Source: a bacterium
Lineage (GTDB): Bacteria; Myxococcota_A; Bradymonadia; Bradymonadales; Bradymonadaceae
Direction of reading: 5' to 3'
Assembly (NCBI GenBank): GCA_030427705.1
Contig: JAUIBR010000020.1
Span: 51,159-115,158, forward strand
Length of the DNA stretch: 64,000 nt
Position 1 is the first letter of the stretch. Each line of letters opens with the position of its first letter. Below are positions 45,169 through 54,461 of the stretch, piece by piece. The notes beneath the pieces are model-generated. The model was not told where the DNA came from, searched no databases, and worked only from the letters and a program-made list of their open reading frames with translations. The translations under genes and the position numbers were made by a program.

Positions 45169-45864
45169 TTAGGGCACCGGATCTGGGTCGTTTGTGGGCT
45201 CCCGCCAGTCGGCGCAGGCTTCCTCCAAATCTTTACGATTGAAGTAAGAGCTCTCCTGCACATGCTGAGCAAACACTGGGTCCCAGGTCCTAGTTCTGCC
45301 AGAAATTGAACACTCATCGGGCTGTGAACTCCGGATATCCGCGACATCCTTTCGAAGTTGTTCAACATCTCCTGTAAACAAAATCGCCTGGTTGCCCGCC
45401 GCAACCAATGTGCCGGTTGGTTCCACTTCAAACCCGTATCCTGTCACGATGTACTTCCCACGAGCTTCGTAGAGTTTGATCAGACGGAAGTCTCCGGATT
45501 TCCCTAAACCATATTTGGAGTAGGCAGTGAGCCGCGTCGGGATCTTTTTCCCGCCAATCCAAGCAGAAACCTCGAGCTCCAAAACGTAATAGACTGCTGC
45601 GTTGAATTCCCATTCCGGTTTGCAGACCTCCTGAGGTGGGTCCGCCTTGATGATGTCGACAGAAGCAAGCCTCACAACCGCAAGCGCGCCGGCCACCGGT
45701 GCGATTGAACAGGCGTCATGTTTCTCGTCTGGGCCGTCATTTCCACCACCAACATCACCAACCACCTTGAAAAACTCAATTTCTTCAACCGGCGACTGCT
45801 CCGGGTCCGACGAGGTACAGCCAGAGAGCGTCAGTAGTGCAAGAGTTAGGATTAAGGATTTCAT
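45169..45864 (-). CDS. Lipoprotein, unknown function
   Basis: 231 residues. The signal MKSLILTLALLTLSGC gives lipid Cys16. The mature protein has paired Cys residues and strands around VYYVLELEVSAWIGGKKIP and GKYIVTGYGFEVEPTG; no known family is recognised by eye. It ends 10 bp from the end of the convergent methyltransferase fusion gene. Confidence 0.75.
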   Translation of the reverse strand: MKSLILTLALLTLSGCTSSDPEQSPVEEIEFFKVVGDVGGGNDGPDEKHDACSIAPVAGALAVVRLASVDIIKADPPQEVCKPEWEFNAAVYYVLELEVSAWIGGKKIPTRLTAYSKYGLGKSGDFRLIKLYEARGKYIVTGYGFEVEPTGTLVAAGNQAILFTGDVEQLRKDVADIRSSQPDECSISGRTRTWDPVFAQHVQESSYFNRKDLEEACADWREPTNDPDPVP

Positions 45865-46005
45865 GCGTTTCCTAGTGCAACGTCCAAACCAACGCGGACT
45901 CCCTGCCGGGTTCCGCAGTGTAGGTTGGGCCTGTAATCATGTGCCATTCGGTATCGTATTTCCAATTGGCATTCGAGAAGATGACCAGGATCGGACACGA
46001 AACGA

Positions 46006-46030
46006 AAAACGCCGCAGAAAGCGGCGTTTT
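46006..46030 (-). terminator. Terminator of the PLD-like lipoprotein gene
   Basis: A perfect 10-bp stem AAAACGCCGC (46006-46015) with GCGGCGTTTT (46021-46030), loop of 5 bases, followed on the minus strand by a T-rich tract. It lies 37 bases after the PLD-like gene stop and could work in both directions. Confidence 0.85.
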
Positions 46031-46066
46031 GGGTTGGCGAACAGCGCCATCTACCTGCGTAAGCGT

Positions 46067-47845
46067 TTAGCGGCGCGTGCAGGTGAAGTGACGCTCAGGC
46101 GTGCGACGGAACGACGTCGTGTTGATGTCCGTGCAGTTGCTGTTCAACGCGCTCTTGAGCTCATTCACCCGGTCCCAGCTAAGTGCCATCGAATCATAGA
46201 CGATTGGGATGCGGCTGCTGGTTCCGTTCTCAACTTCGTCCATGGTTTGAGCGAACAGCTCCTCGTCGTCACCGGTGACCCACATCGTCTCGAAGTTCTC
46301 GATGTAGGAGTCAACCAAGTCTGGGTGACCTTCGTCAGTGAAGATGGTCATGTTTTCCATCGTGTTGTGCTCAGCGTTGTCGCTCAAGTTGTAGCTACCC
46401 GTCATAACCTTGCGGCCGTCGAAGATGAGGTATTTGTGGTGCATCTGAGGAGCGTAGCTGTAGTGCCATCGGTACGCGTAGTGCTTGAACTTCAGGTCAA
46501 TTCCAGCTTCGTGAAGTGGGAAGCTGAAGTAGAAGCCCTTGTCCATGCAATCGCCAATCTTGGCTTCGCTGGTGCCTGCTTTGCCCAGGCAAACTTCCAG
46601 ATCGTCTTCCTGGCGGTTGTGCGTCGATTCCGAGATGTACTCTTGTCCGTCCAGGTAGACTCGGATGTCCATGTCTGGGTTTTCAGCGTGCTTCTTCAGG
46701 AGCGCTTCCGAAACTGGACGAGAACGAAGGTGACCCGAAGCGATCCAGATGCTCTCTTCCGACTCTTCAATCATTTGGACGATGCGGTCAGCAACCGTGT
46801 CCATACCGCGGATAGCCGAGAAGGTGTTGCCAAATCGCGACGAGACCCACATGCGGAAGTTATCCGAAGTGAAGACAGCATCAACCGAAGGGTCATCAAC
46901 AATCATGCTCTGGTCAATCGTATCCGACTCGAAGAACTCAAGGTTGCTGTTCCACGAGAAGTCACGGCTGTGACCCCAAAGGCGGTTGAATTCTGCCTGG
47001 TAGCGCATGTTCAGCTCGGTATTACCGAAGAAGAACAGCGTGTTCTCGTCGTATCGAGTTCCAGCGCTGTTTGACCAGTTGCCGCTACCCGAAGCCAAAA
47101 CACCTTTGTCCGTGCTGCTTCCCGACGCATCCAAGCTTCGTGGTCCATCAATCAGCACATATTTGTGGTGCATGATTTTGTTCACGTAGCGTACGTCGAC
47201 GCCGATGTCTTCAAGTCTGGATGACTTCGTTCCGGCTGGGTTGCTTTTGTCAGAGTTTGCGCTCTCGAAGATCATTCGGACCGAAACACCTCGTTTGACT
47301 GCGTCTTCGAGTGCATCACCGATTTTGCCATCGCTGTAGCTGTACATCGCGATGTCGATGCTCTCTTCCGCACCTTCAATCAGCCCGGTGACGCGAGCGA
47401 GATGGCTCTGGTCGTATGGCTGTGGGGAGAAGATGACTTCTGCTTGCGACACAGGGACAACACAAAGCTCAGCAACCATCGTTGCGAGCTGGTTCATCGC
47501 GACTTTGCCAACATAGCTGACGTCATCAACGTCTTTCAGGTTCGCGAATGCGAAGTCGTCTGCCGTACCTGCAGCGCCATCATCACCGTTTCGAGCCTTG
47601 ATGAGATTCTTGGCTGCCCGAGTGTGAACACCTGCATCTTTCAAAGTCTCGATGCCGGTGGTTTCGCTATTCAAGACGTTCAATAGAGCGTCGCGCTCGC
47701 AATCGCCAAACAGGCTATCGGCCTTTCCGTCTGCGAATGCGACTTCGTTTTCACCATCAGGCGACTCAATACCACCATCGTCACTTCCGCATGCGGCGAG
47801 CATCGAGAGTGCGATTGTTGCTGGGAGCATCCATTTGGCTTTCAT
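46067..47845 (-). CDS. Phospholipase D-like lipoprotein with HhH segment
   Basis: 592 residues from the ATG with a GAAGGAAAG site; an upstream start is discounted. MKAKWMLPATIALSMLAAC gives a lipid Cys. An N-terminal helix-hairpin-helix-like segment (GVHTRAAKNLIKARNG, KDVDDVSYVGK) precedes two PLD half-sites with HKD motifs: HHKYVLIDG plus SGNWSNS, and HHKYLIFDGRKVMTGSYNLS. Both catalytic His, Lys and Asp are in place, so it should be active on a phosphodiester (phospholipid or nucleic acid) at the cell surface or outside. The HhH segment hints at DNA, but that is a guess. Confidence 0.9.
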   Translation of the reverse strand: MKAKWMLPATIALSMLAACGSDDGGIESPDGENEVAFADGKADSLFGDCERDALLNVLNSETTGIETLKDAGVHTRAAKNLIKARNGDDGAAGTADDFAFANLKDVDDVSYVGKVAMNQLATMVAELCVVPVSQAEVIFSPQPYDQSHLARVTGLIEGAEESIDIAMYSYSDGKIGDALEDAVKRGVSVRMIFESANSDKSNPAGTKSSRLEDIGVDVRYVNKIMHHKYVLIDGPRSLDASGSSTDKGVLASGSGNWSNSAGTRYDENTLFFFGNTELNMRYQAEFNRLWGHSRDFSWNSNLEFFESDTIDQSMIVDDPSVDAVFTSDNFRMWVSSRFGNTFSAIRGMDTVADRIVQMIEESEESIWIASGHLRSRPVSEALLKKHAENPDMDIRVYLDGQEYISESTHNRQEDDLEVCLGKAGTSEAKIGDCMDKGFYFSFPLHEAGIDLKFKHYAYRWHYSYAPQMHHKYLIFDGRKVMTGSYNLSDNAEHNTMENMTIFTDEGHPDLVDSYIENFETMWVTGDDEELFAQTMDEVENGTSSRIPIVYDSMALSWDRVNELKSALNSNCTDINTTSFRRTPERHFTCTRR

Positions 47846-48000
47846 TTTCTTTCCTTCGGGCAGGGGAATCGTGTGTGTTTTCAAATTCGTTCCCTATCTT
47901 TGCACGGCGCGTGCCAAGTTTTAGCGACCTCGATCACCGCATTGTACCGTGGGGATTTGCGTCGGATCTGGCAGATCATACTGCCCATGGCTGATCCACT

Positions 48001-48027
48001 TGCCACCTGAGGTGGCAGATCTTTTTT
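48001..48027. terminator. Hairpin plus T-run between PLD-like and orphan genes
   Basis: TGCCACC-TGA-GGTGGCA (48001-48017) followed by GATC and TTTTTT on the plus strand, flanked by GATC on both sides. It lies 69 bases before the ATG of the hydrophilic orphan. It could end a short upstream transcript or attenuate the orphan gene. Confidence 0.45.
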
Positions 48028-48095
48028 CATCTTTTTTCGCAACGATCTCGATCTGCGTACGAGAACGATATTGAAACACGAAAAAGGAGCAGACC

Positions 48096-49418
48096 ATGAC
48101 GACGCCAATCACGAACAACACTAACCCAACCATCAACAACGAGCCCGAAACTGTCCCACCAATGGCGGTAGAACCTGAGGCTGCGGCTGATGCCGAGGTT
48201 GATACTTACGTATCTGGTGAAGCTGATTTATTTGAGCTGCCGCCAGTATACTCCGATATCAACGGAGATGTGGATGAAAATCCTGCGACGATTTCGACTT
48301 CTGGTGGATCCACCATTCAGGAGCTTGCCAACCCAGAACCGGAGGGCGACTCGCTCCCGGTCTCGGTGCACCAGTTCATCAACAACCCACGACTCGACGC
48401 CGAAGACTATGTCGACGAAATGCACAGCGTCGACGGTACCCAGGTCGCACTTCAAGACCTCGACTCCAACGAACTCAAGACCCTCGTAGACAACCAGGGT
48501 CAGTTCGAAACCGACGCTTACAACGCATTCAAAGCACGCCCCGACTTCACCGACGACCAAGCCGCCGATGCTGCGAAGCTACTCCGAGAGCGCATGGTCG
48601 ACACCTATCCTCATCGCCTCGAAGACGATTCCTACAAGATCGTGCAGAAGGCCGCCGATCACCGACACGCTCAAATTGCGGAGACCGCCGGTCAGACCGA
48701 CCTCCGAGACGACATCTACAATATTGCCGTCAAGAACCGTGGCCACCGACTCGAAGGGGCATTGGTGGAGGCTGGAGTCGATCACGACACCGCGCCTGAA
48801 CTTGCGAAGGAGCTCAATGGACTCAATCTGAAGGAACTCCGCGAACTTCGTGACGGCGAGTCCGGTGACAAGAAGTTCTTCATCGCTGGAGAAGGCAAAT
48901 ACGAAAGTATCGAAAACAGCTTCCGCGGTGGTCTTACCGAATCTCAGCGCCGATTGGATTCGCTAAAGACGGACGCCAGCACCAGCCAGATGCGCGGCCG
49001 ACTGGGACAAGATCCACTGTACAGCGGTGCTAACGGAGAAGCTCGCGCTGGTCACGACAGCGTCGCTGCTCAAGCTGCGGTGAAGGCCCACGACGTTGAG
49101 GCAAAGCAATACCAAGCCGCCGAAAACTACCTGCAGGACGTTGCGATGAGCAAATCAGGCGGAAACTGGTTTTCGAAGACCCTGGGTAAGGCTGTCGACG
49201 TTGTAGCCGCAGAGGATGAGCACAATATGGCGCAGACCTCATTCTCGCTGGGCCTGACAGATGCCAATTACTTCGACAAGACGGCGAAGGCTGAGGAAAA
49301 GGCCGACCAAGCATGGGCCGACCACTTCAATCCTGTCGAGAACGCAAAATCGTATGTGAAGTCCAAGGTTGAAGGACGCATCAAAGAAGCCGCGCTGAAC
49401 CGCATCATGGGCCGATAA
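48096..49418 (+). CDS. Hydrophilic orphan protein, 440 residues
   Basis: The start has a clear AAAGGAG site. There is no signal peptide, membrane helix or known motif. The first 100 residues are Asn/Pro/Glu-rich and look disordered; the rest is charged and helical (HRHAQIAETAGQ, ELAKELNGLNLKELREL, ENYLQDVAMSKSGGNWF). I do not recognise a family. It lies divergent from the secreted phospholipase D-like gene and before a low-complexity repeat. A secreted effector or a structural protein is possible, but nothing proves either. Confidence 0.65.
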   Translation: MTTPITNNTNPTINNEPETVPPMAVEPEAAADAEVDTYVSGEADLFELPPVYSDINGDVDENPATISTSGGSTIQELANPEPEGDSLPVSVHQFINNPRLDAEDYVDEMHSVDGTQVALQDLDSNELKTLVDNQGQFETDAYNAFKARPDFTDDQAADAAKLLRERMVDTYPHRLEDDSYKIVQKAADHRHAQIAETAGQTDLRDDIYNIAVKNRGHRLEGALVEAGVDHDTAPELAKELNGLNLKELRELRDGESGDKKFFIAGEGKYESIENSFRGGLTESQRRLDSLKTDASTSQMRGRLGQDPLYSGANGEARAGHDSVAAQAAVKAHDVEAKQYQAAENYLQDVAMSKSGGNWFSKTLGKAVDVVAAEDEHNMAQTSFSLGLTDANYFDKTAKAEEKADQAWADHFNPVENAKSYVKSKVEGRIKEAALNRIMGR

Positions 49419-49432
49419 GCAACCAGAAACAA

Positions 49433-49499
49433 ACCAAGAACCAAAGACCAAGAACCAAAGACCAAGAACCAAGAACCAAAGACCAAGAACCAAGAACCA
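49433..49499. repeat. 7-bp tandem repeat, ACCAAGA/ACCAAAG
   Basis: About nine alternating 7-base units of ACCAAGA and ACCAAAG fill the gap between the orphan gene and the DUF2723 gene, in non-coding DNA, directly after a stop codon. It has no hairpin potential and is strongly purine-rich on the plus strand apart from the CC steps. Confidence 0.85.
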
Positions 49500-49539
49500 T
49501 TAGAAACAAATTCGCGCTCGTGATATCTCGTCCGGCGCA

Positions 49540-51426
49540 ATGAAGATGGATTGGTTAAAAAACAAAGACGGCATTGAGCTGTGGAAGCTACCTGAGGTCC
49601 AACGTGCGGCCCTGGTGGCTTTTGTACCTCTGGTCTACTTCGCCTTTGTGATTCGTGTCCGGTTCACCTACGGCGACGGACCCGAGCTTCTCCTGGCGGC
49701 CACGCGATTTGGCATCTCCCATCCTAGTGGTTACCCGCTCTACACCCTGCTCGCCTCGATTCCTGCGCACATTCCGTGGCCATCGCCGTATTGGAACGTA
49801 GCGTTCACGCTCTCAGCGGTCCCGACCGCGATTGCGATTGCGGGCATCTACCTGCTGCTCCGTCGGCTCGATGTGGACCCATATATCGCCGCGATCGCGG
49901 GCTGGATGTGGGGTCTAAACAACGAAGTGGCCTACCTCGCTACGCGAGTCGAGGTATACGCGTTGCACTGTATGTTTGTGGTGCTCGCGCTGTATGCATT
50001 GGTGCGCTATTCGAAGGGTGACGGCACCAATTGGGCATATGCGGCAGTGGCCGGTGTCTGCTTGGGCCTGACGAACCACCTCACTTCGGCGTTCTTGATC
50101 GTTCCAATCACGCTGGGAATCATCATCGTTGACCGAAAGTGGTTCTTCCAGCCGAAGGTTATCCTTCGCATGTGCGCTATCGCGGCAGCAGGCGCATCGG
50201 TCTACATCTACTTCCCAATCGCTTCGATGTTGAATGACGGCGACACGGTTACCTGGAACGATCCACAGACGTTGGAGCGGTTTTGGTTCCATGTCACAGG
50301 GCAAGAGTATTCGATCTTTCGGAATACAGCGAAGTTCGACAAGTCGCTGGCCAAGTTCGCAACGTCGGTCGACAAGACGTTCTTCCCTGGCGCTCAGGTC
50401 GTCGTGTTCTTCGGGCTGTGGGAGGCGTGGATTCGCAACCGAATCGGCGCCTTCGCGTTCGTCGTGTTCTCGGCGTCGCTCATCGTTTATGTGAGCACAT
50501 ATACGATCAACGATATCTCCACCTACTTCACCGGGATCTACCTGATCACGGCGATTCTGATTGGATTGGCGGTGGATTGGTTCCTAAATGCGCGCCTCCC
50601 AGAAGATTCGAAATGGTCGGCGAACATCCGCTGGGCGGCATACGTCGGTGGCGCAGCATTTGTAGCGAATCTGGGAGTTATCGCGTGGGGCAATCACTTC
50701 CGCGAAGCGACTGCACAAGACATGGCCGAGCAGGTGTATTCGGAGCTCAAACAACCCGCCATCATCTTCTCGTCAGTGGACAGCCACTCGTTTCCGCTCT
50801 GGTACGAACGTTACGCAAATCACCCCGACGACAAGGTCATTCCTATCGATCAGGTCATGTTCCGGCTCGCCAATAAAGAGTGGTACCGGGATTTTCATCG
50901 CGATAACTTCGACTGGGTGAAGTGGCCAAACAAAGACGAATTCAAACCCAATGGCTGGGAACAGTGGTTGGTCGAGAACAACCCTGACGTGAATTTCTAC
51001 GCCATGGTTATGAACCCCTGGTCGTCATCGAAGAGCTACACCGTCAACAAGGGTTGGCACGCTGAAATCGTGCGGGGCCCACGACAACCAGAAGCGACCA
51101 CAAAAGTCCGACAGATGTACGTGACTCGCATCAAGCGCTACCGGAAGAGTGTCTACACCTACGATGCGCTTCGTGAGTTCAAGTCCGGTATCGATAAAAT
51201 CGCGTGTGTTACGGAGTGGGCGGCACACCCAGACGTGAGCGGGGATTGGAAGTTCTATGGCCCCAACGGCAAGGTCGTCTCGTTCCCACCACATCCAATC
51301 CCAAGTAACTCAAACATGAGCTGGGAGAATCTGGAAGTGAAAGACCAGGTGCCTGGCAAATGGCGCTGTGAAGTCTCAGGCGTGGCCGGTGAGCCGCCGC
51401 TCAGCCTCGAATTCGTGCTCAAATAG
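49540..51426 (+). CDS. DUF2723 family membrane glycosyltransferase
   Basis: 628 residues. The N-terminal half has about ten membrane helices, beginning with the family signature FTYGDGPELLLAATRFGIS and SHPSGYPLYTLLASIP, and GLTNHLTSAFLIVP. DUF2723 (GT117-like) proteins are GT-C fold, dolichyl- or polyprenyl-linked sugar transferases. The C-terminal 250 residues are soluble and periplasmic, with a Trp-rich segment (NKEWYRDFHRDNFDWVKW). The acceptor is unknown. It ends 1 bp before the convergent outer-membrane-like gene. Confidence 0.88.
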   Translation: MKMDWLKNKDGIELWKLPEVQRAALVAFVPLVYFAFVIRVRFTYGDGPELLLAATRFGISHPSGYPLYTLLASIPAHIPWPSPYWNVAFTLSAVPTAIAIAGIYLLLRRLDVDPYIAAIAGWMWGLNNEVAYLATRVEVYALHCMFVVLALYALVRYSKGDGTNWAYAAVAGVCLGLTNHLTSAFLIVPITLGIIIVDRKWFFQPKVILRMCAIAAAGASVYIYFPIASMLNDGDTVTWNDPQTLERFWFHVTGQEYSIFRNTAKFDKSLAKFATSVDKTFFPGAQVVVFFGLWEAWIRNRIGAFAFVVFSASLIVYVSTYTINDISTYFTGIYLITAILIGLAVDWFLNARLPEDSKWSANIRWAAYVGGAAFVANLGVIAWGNHFREATAQDMAEQVYSELKQPAIIFSSVDSHSFPLWYERYANHPDDKVIPIDQVMFRLANKEWYRDFHRDNFDWVKWPNKDEFKPNGWEQWLVENNPDVNFYAMVMNPWSSSKSYTVNKGWHAEIVRGPRQPEATTKVRQMYVTRIKRYRKSVYTYDALREFKSGIDKIACVTEWAAHPDVSGDWKFYGPNGKVVSFPPHPIPSNSNMSWENLEVKDQVPGKWRCEVSGVAGEPPLSLEFVLK

Positions 51427-52830
51427 TTAGAAACGGTACTCGAACCCAGATTCGACCGTCAGTGGGAAGTTCAATTGCCGGTCGGACAACGGGAAGATGT
51501 AGAACGTCGCACTTCCCGACAAGGTCAGCCGTAGCGATGTCAGAAGCTGGAGCGTCACCTTGGGACGCGCCGTCAGTCCCGCAAGCGCCGAGAATTCATA
51601 CGTGTCTGATTCGCCTGCATCGTCGCAATCAACGATATTCTGCGGGCTATTACACACCACAACATCGCTCAAGGTCGCAAACTCAGCCAATGTACCCAAC
51701 TCTGTGCGCACCGGTCCAAACGAGTACCCAAGCGATACTCCCGCGAACCCTCGCAGTGTTGTGAAATCGTCAACCAGATACCCGTCCTGGTCCCGAAGCG
51801 ACGTCAACACTTGAGCCATGCCCAACACAGCAAACTCGCGCGTGATGAGGTACGAGGCACCAACGGAAGCGCCGTAGTTTCCAAACACAACCACTTCATC
51901 TGCGGGGAAACCAAGGAACGACGCGTATGCGAAATTCAGCTCCATCGACCATGGACTCTCGCCCCGAGAGCGTTCGACCGGACCCTGCGTCTCGACAACG
52001 GGTGTCATGATGCAGGTCACAAAGCGACTAACGACTTGATTTGCTGCCTCTTGGATGTCCTCAGGACTCTTCGAGGCAGCGGAAACGCGCTCGAGCGGGA
52101 GATATGTCCCTGTCTTTCGTTCGAAGACCTGCAGCACCACGTCAAACCCTGCTCCGTCAGGCAGGACTGAGAGATACAGCACGTAGTCTGCACCTGCTGC
52201 CGCTGCTGTCGCGCGAGCCTCCTGCACGTCAGGGCCGTTCCCGGAAAGGTCGCGTTCCAAAGAGCGTCGTGAGCTTTCAAAAAAGTCCACAACATGGGCA
52301 GGAAAAAGTCCCTGCTTGAATCCACGAGACGGGTCCGAGCGAAGCATGCGCTTCATCAGCTCCAATGAACGTGCTGGATTCGGTCTGGACGGATCGTCCA
52401 AATACGACAGAGCCAAATACTGCAGGGCGTTTGCGTATGCTTTCCGGTCAATGACCACAAAGTTGATGGTCTCAAAGGTAGAAACGGCCTGCTCAAGCGA
52501 CTCAATCGCATCGGCAGTCTTCAGATTCTTGTACTCTGTAAGACCAATCTGAACCCACTTTTCACCGATGCGCCGTGATTGTTCAAAGTTCGGAGCACGC
52601 GTTACCCGGCGCCGAAACTGACTCTCTTCAACTGGAGAAACAACCTCGCGCCAGCCATTCAGATAGGTGTTCGCGCCGTCCAGGGCTGCACCACGAATCG
52701 CATCCACGGATTCGCTCTCAGCCACGTAAACCATCGGCGATACCACGACTTTGGGCGACTCCTGCGCGATCGAGATCGTCGGCAAAGCCAACAAACTCAT
52801 CCCCACAATCAACCACAGAATCGTACGCAT
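51427..52830 (-). CDS. Secreted, probably outer-membrane beta-barrel protein
   Basis: 467 residues from the ATG chosen here, since MRTILWLIVGMSLLALPTIS is the signal peptide; the reading frame upstream (87 codons) is disregarded. Residues 40-240 are helical with TPR-like pairs. A segment of alternating strands (GASVGASYLITREFAVLGM, GVSLGYSFGPVRTELGT) fills the C-terminal 150 residues, and the chain ends in FEYRF, the aromatic signature of outer-membrane barrels. No family is recognised. It lies next to other secreted genes on the same strand. Confidence 0.7.
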   Translation of the reverse strand: MRTILWLIVGMSLLALPTISIAQESPKVVVSPMVYVAESESVDAIRGAALDGANTYLNGWREVVSPVEESQFRRRVTRAPNFEQSRRIGEKWVQIGLTEYKNLKTADAIESLEQAVSTFETINFVVIDRKAYANALQYLALSYLDDPSRPNPARSLELMKRMLRSDPSRGFKQGLFPAHVVDFFESSRRSLERDLSGNGPDVQEARATAAAAGADYVLYLSVLPDGAGFDVVLQVFERKTGTYLPLERVSAASKSPEDIQEAANQVVSRFVTCIMTPVVETQGPVERSRGESPWSMELNFAYASFLGFPADEVVVFGNYGASVGASYLITREFAVLGMAQVLTSLRDQDGYLVDDFTTLRGFAGVSLGYSFGPVRTELGTLAEFATLSDVVVCNSPQNIVDCDDAGESDTYEFSALAGLTARPKVTLQLLTSLRLTLSGSATFYIFPLSDRQLNFPLTVESGFEYRF

Positions 52831-52870
52831 CACTGGAGGGTACCCCTGCCATCGTTTCGTGACTAGGAAA

Positions 52871-54262
52871 TCAACGTCCCGAGAAGTAGGCGTCTTCGAC
52901 GTCCTCTTGCAGTGGTCCCGCAACCGACGTGCCGAACCCCTCGGCGTTACCCGACATCTCGAACTCGATGCCATCTTCCGCAGTAAATTCGGGGGTGAAC
53001 ACACCTTGAATAACCACCGTATCCATGGAGGCATTTGTGACCTGCCACTCAAAATACGAACCGAACTCGTCTTGGATTTCCACGCGCTCAAGCCAGTTCA
53101 TGCCAGGAGGCAATACTCGGCCTTCCTTGAAGGGGGTCAGGTCCATCGAGACGGCCGGGGTGGTGAAGGGAATCGGGGTGGATCGGGTGAGCGAGCCTTG
53201 CAAAGCAGTCAGCAACTCCGTCAACTCCTGAACATAAAGGTCGTCTGCCGAGCTAAACTCAAGCTCGCCGGCATAATGACTTTCGTAGTCACGCAGCAAG
53301 GTCAGGAACGCCGTCAATCCACGGTCGGCAGAGACAAATGCGGTTTCGATATGTGCGGTGTTTCGGACAGTGCGGAACAAACGCTCATCCAGATACCGCA
53401 ACGCATAGTCGTCGCTATCCCAGCCCTCAACATAATCAGGATCATTGGGCTGGATGTCTGCAAACTGGTCTCCCAGAAGATCTTCGATCGAGAAGTCCCA
53501 TTCATACGCAGCGAGGAAGTAGATTCCGCCATGGAGCGCATGCAATGCCGTCTTCAGAGCCAGAAGTTCCGTCTTGCCGATGACCAAGCTCAGATCGGTG
53601 TCATGGAACACCTCGCCAGGCACAAATATCGTCGTGAAATTAGGGTCTGCGATCGCGACATCGAGGTTCTGCTGAATTGGATCCAGTGCATCGGCAACGA
53701 GGACCAGCACGTCCATCATGTCACTGACAGAGGAGTCCAGACCCTGGACGAAGTCCCCGACCGTATCAAGTTGGCGCGAGGACCACGGCAGGTCCGACAC
53801 CAAAAGGGTCTTGATGCCAGGGAAGCCGTCTCCGTCATCAAACGGAACGCCGCGACTCATCAGATAGAGCAGACCACCTTCGGAGTAGATGACGTCCTTG
53901 TTGGCGTCCAAACCTGTTGTCGCCCCGAGGTGCTCCCGAAGCAGCGCCGAAACAGCTGGGTCATAAGGTAGCAAGAGAATATCGGTGAGTGCCGCTCCCG
54001 CTGCAGACGATCCATGGCCGGAGTTCGCAGTTAGGCCCTGCTTGAACTTCTGATTTGCCGCCAGTATCTGGTTCTCGAACAGGAGGTTTTGAGCCTCTTG
54101 AACATAAGAGTCGACCGGGGTGTTACCTTGATTGTTGACCCCTGCTGCGTCTAACGAAGCGTCTTGTGCAGCGCAGCCGAAAAAGAGAGCAAGTGACGCA
54201 ACGACACCGCAGATCAAGCCAAGCGCCCGATTACCCCACTGTGTTTGCACTTCGTACTTCAT
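52871..54262 (-). CDS. Lipoprotein with helical repeats, unknown
   Basis: 463 residues. The ATG chosen has AGAAGAGA close upstream and starts the signal peptide; two longer starts exist. Lipid Cys follows ASLALFFGC. The next part (about 55-110) has a TPR-like segment (YVQEAQNLLFENQILAANQK), and the remainder is mixed alpha/beta with no known family. It follows another lipoprotein gene on the same strand, 199 bp further up. Confidence 0.75.
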   Translation of the reverse strand: MKYEVQTQWGNRALGLICGVVASLALFFGCAAQDASLDAAGVNNQGNTPVDSYVQEAQNLLFENQILAANQKFKQGLTANSGHGSSAAGAALTDILLLPYDPAVSALLREHLGATTGLDANKDVIYSEGGLLYLMSRGVPFDDGDGFPGIKTLLVSDLPWSSRQLDTVGDFVQGLDSSVSDMMDVLVLVADALDPIQQNLDVAIADPNFTTIFVPGEVFHDTDLSLVIGKTELLALKTALHALHGGIYFLAAYEWDFSIEDLLGDQFADIQPNDPDYVEGWDSDDYALRYLDERLFRTVRNTAHIETAFVSADRGLTAFLTLLRDYESHYAGELEFSSADDLYVQELTELLTALQGSLTRSTPIPFTTPAVSMDLTPFKEGRVLPPGMNWLERVEIQDEFGSYFEWQVTNASMDTVVIQGVFTPEFTAEDGIEFEMSGNAEGFGTSVAGPLQEDVEDAYFSGR

Positions 54263-54461
54263 ATCTCTTCTCACTGTGCGACCCATCGTCGCGCTCTCAA
54301 TGTAGAGCAATATCCTTGCCGACCCAGAGAAGTTTCAAATAAACCACTTAAACCCCCGTAACCAAAACCCTTTTCGCCACATCGTGGCGTAAACTTGTGA
54401 TCAGCTGCTTGGAGTAAGTCAGCACCGTGCTGGGGCAAATCTGGAGTATTCATGCACCAAT

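Noticed and set aside
45647..47074. 475-residue plus-strand frame over the PLD-like gene
   Set aside because: Antisense to a gene with clear HKD motifs. Composition is Val/Arg-rich without domain signs.
52751..53971. 406-residue plus-strand frame over two exported proteins
   Set aside because: Runs antisense through two genes with signal peptides and good ribosome sites.
54375..54389. Small hairpin CGCCAC-ATC-GTGGCG as a terminator
   Set aside because: No T-run follows on either strand, so it does not meet the pattern of an intrinsic terminator.
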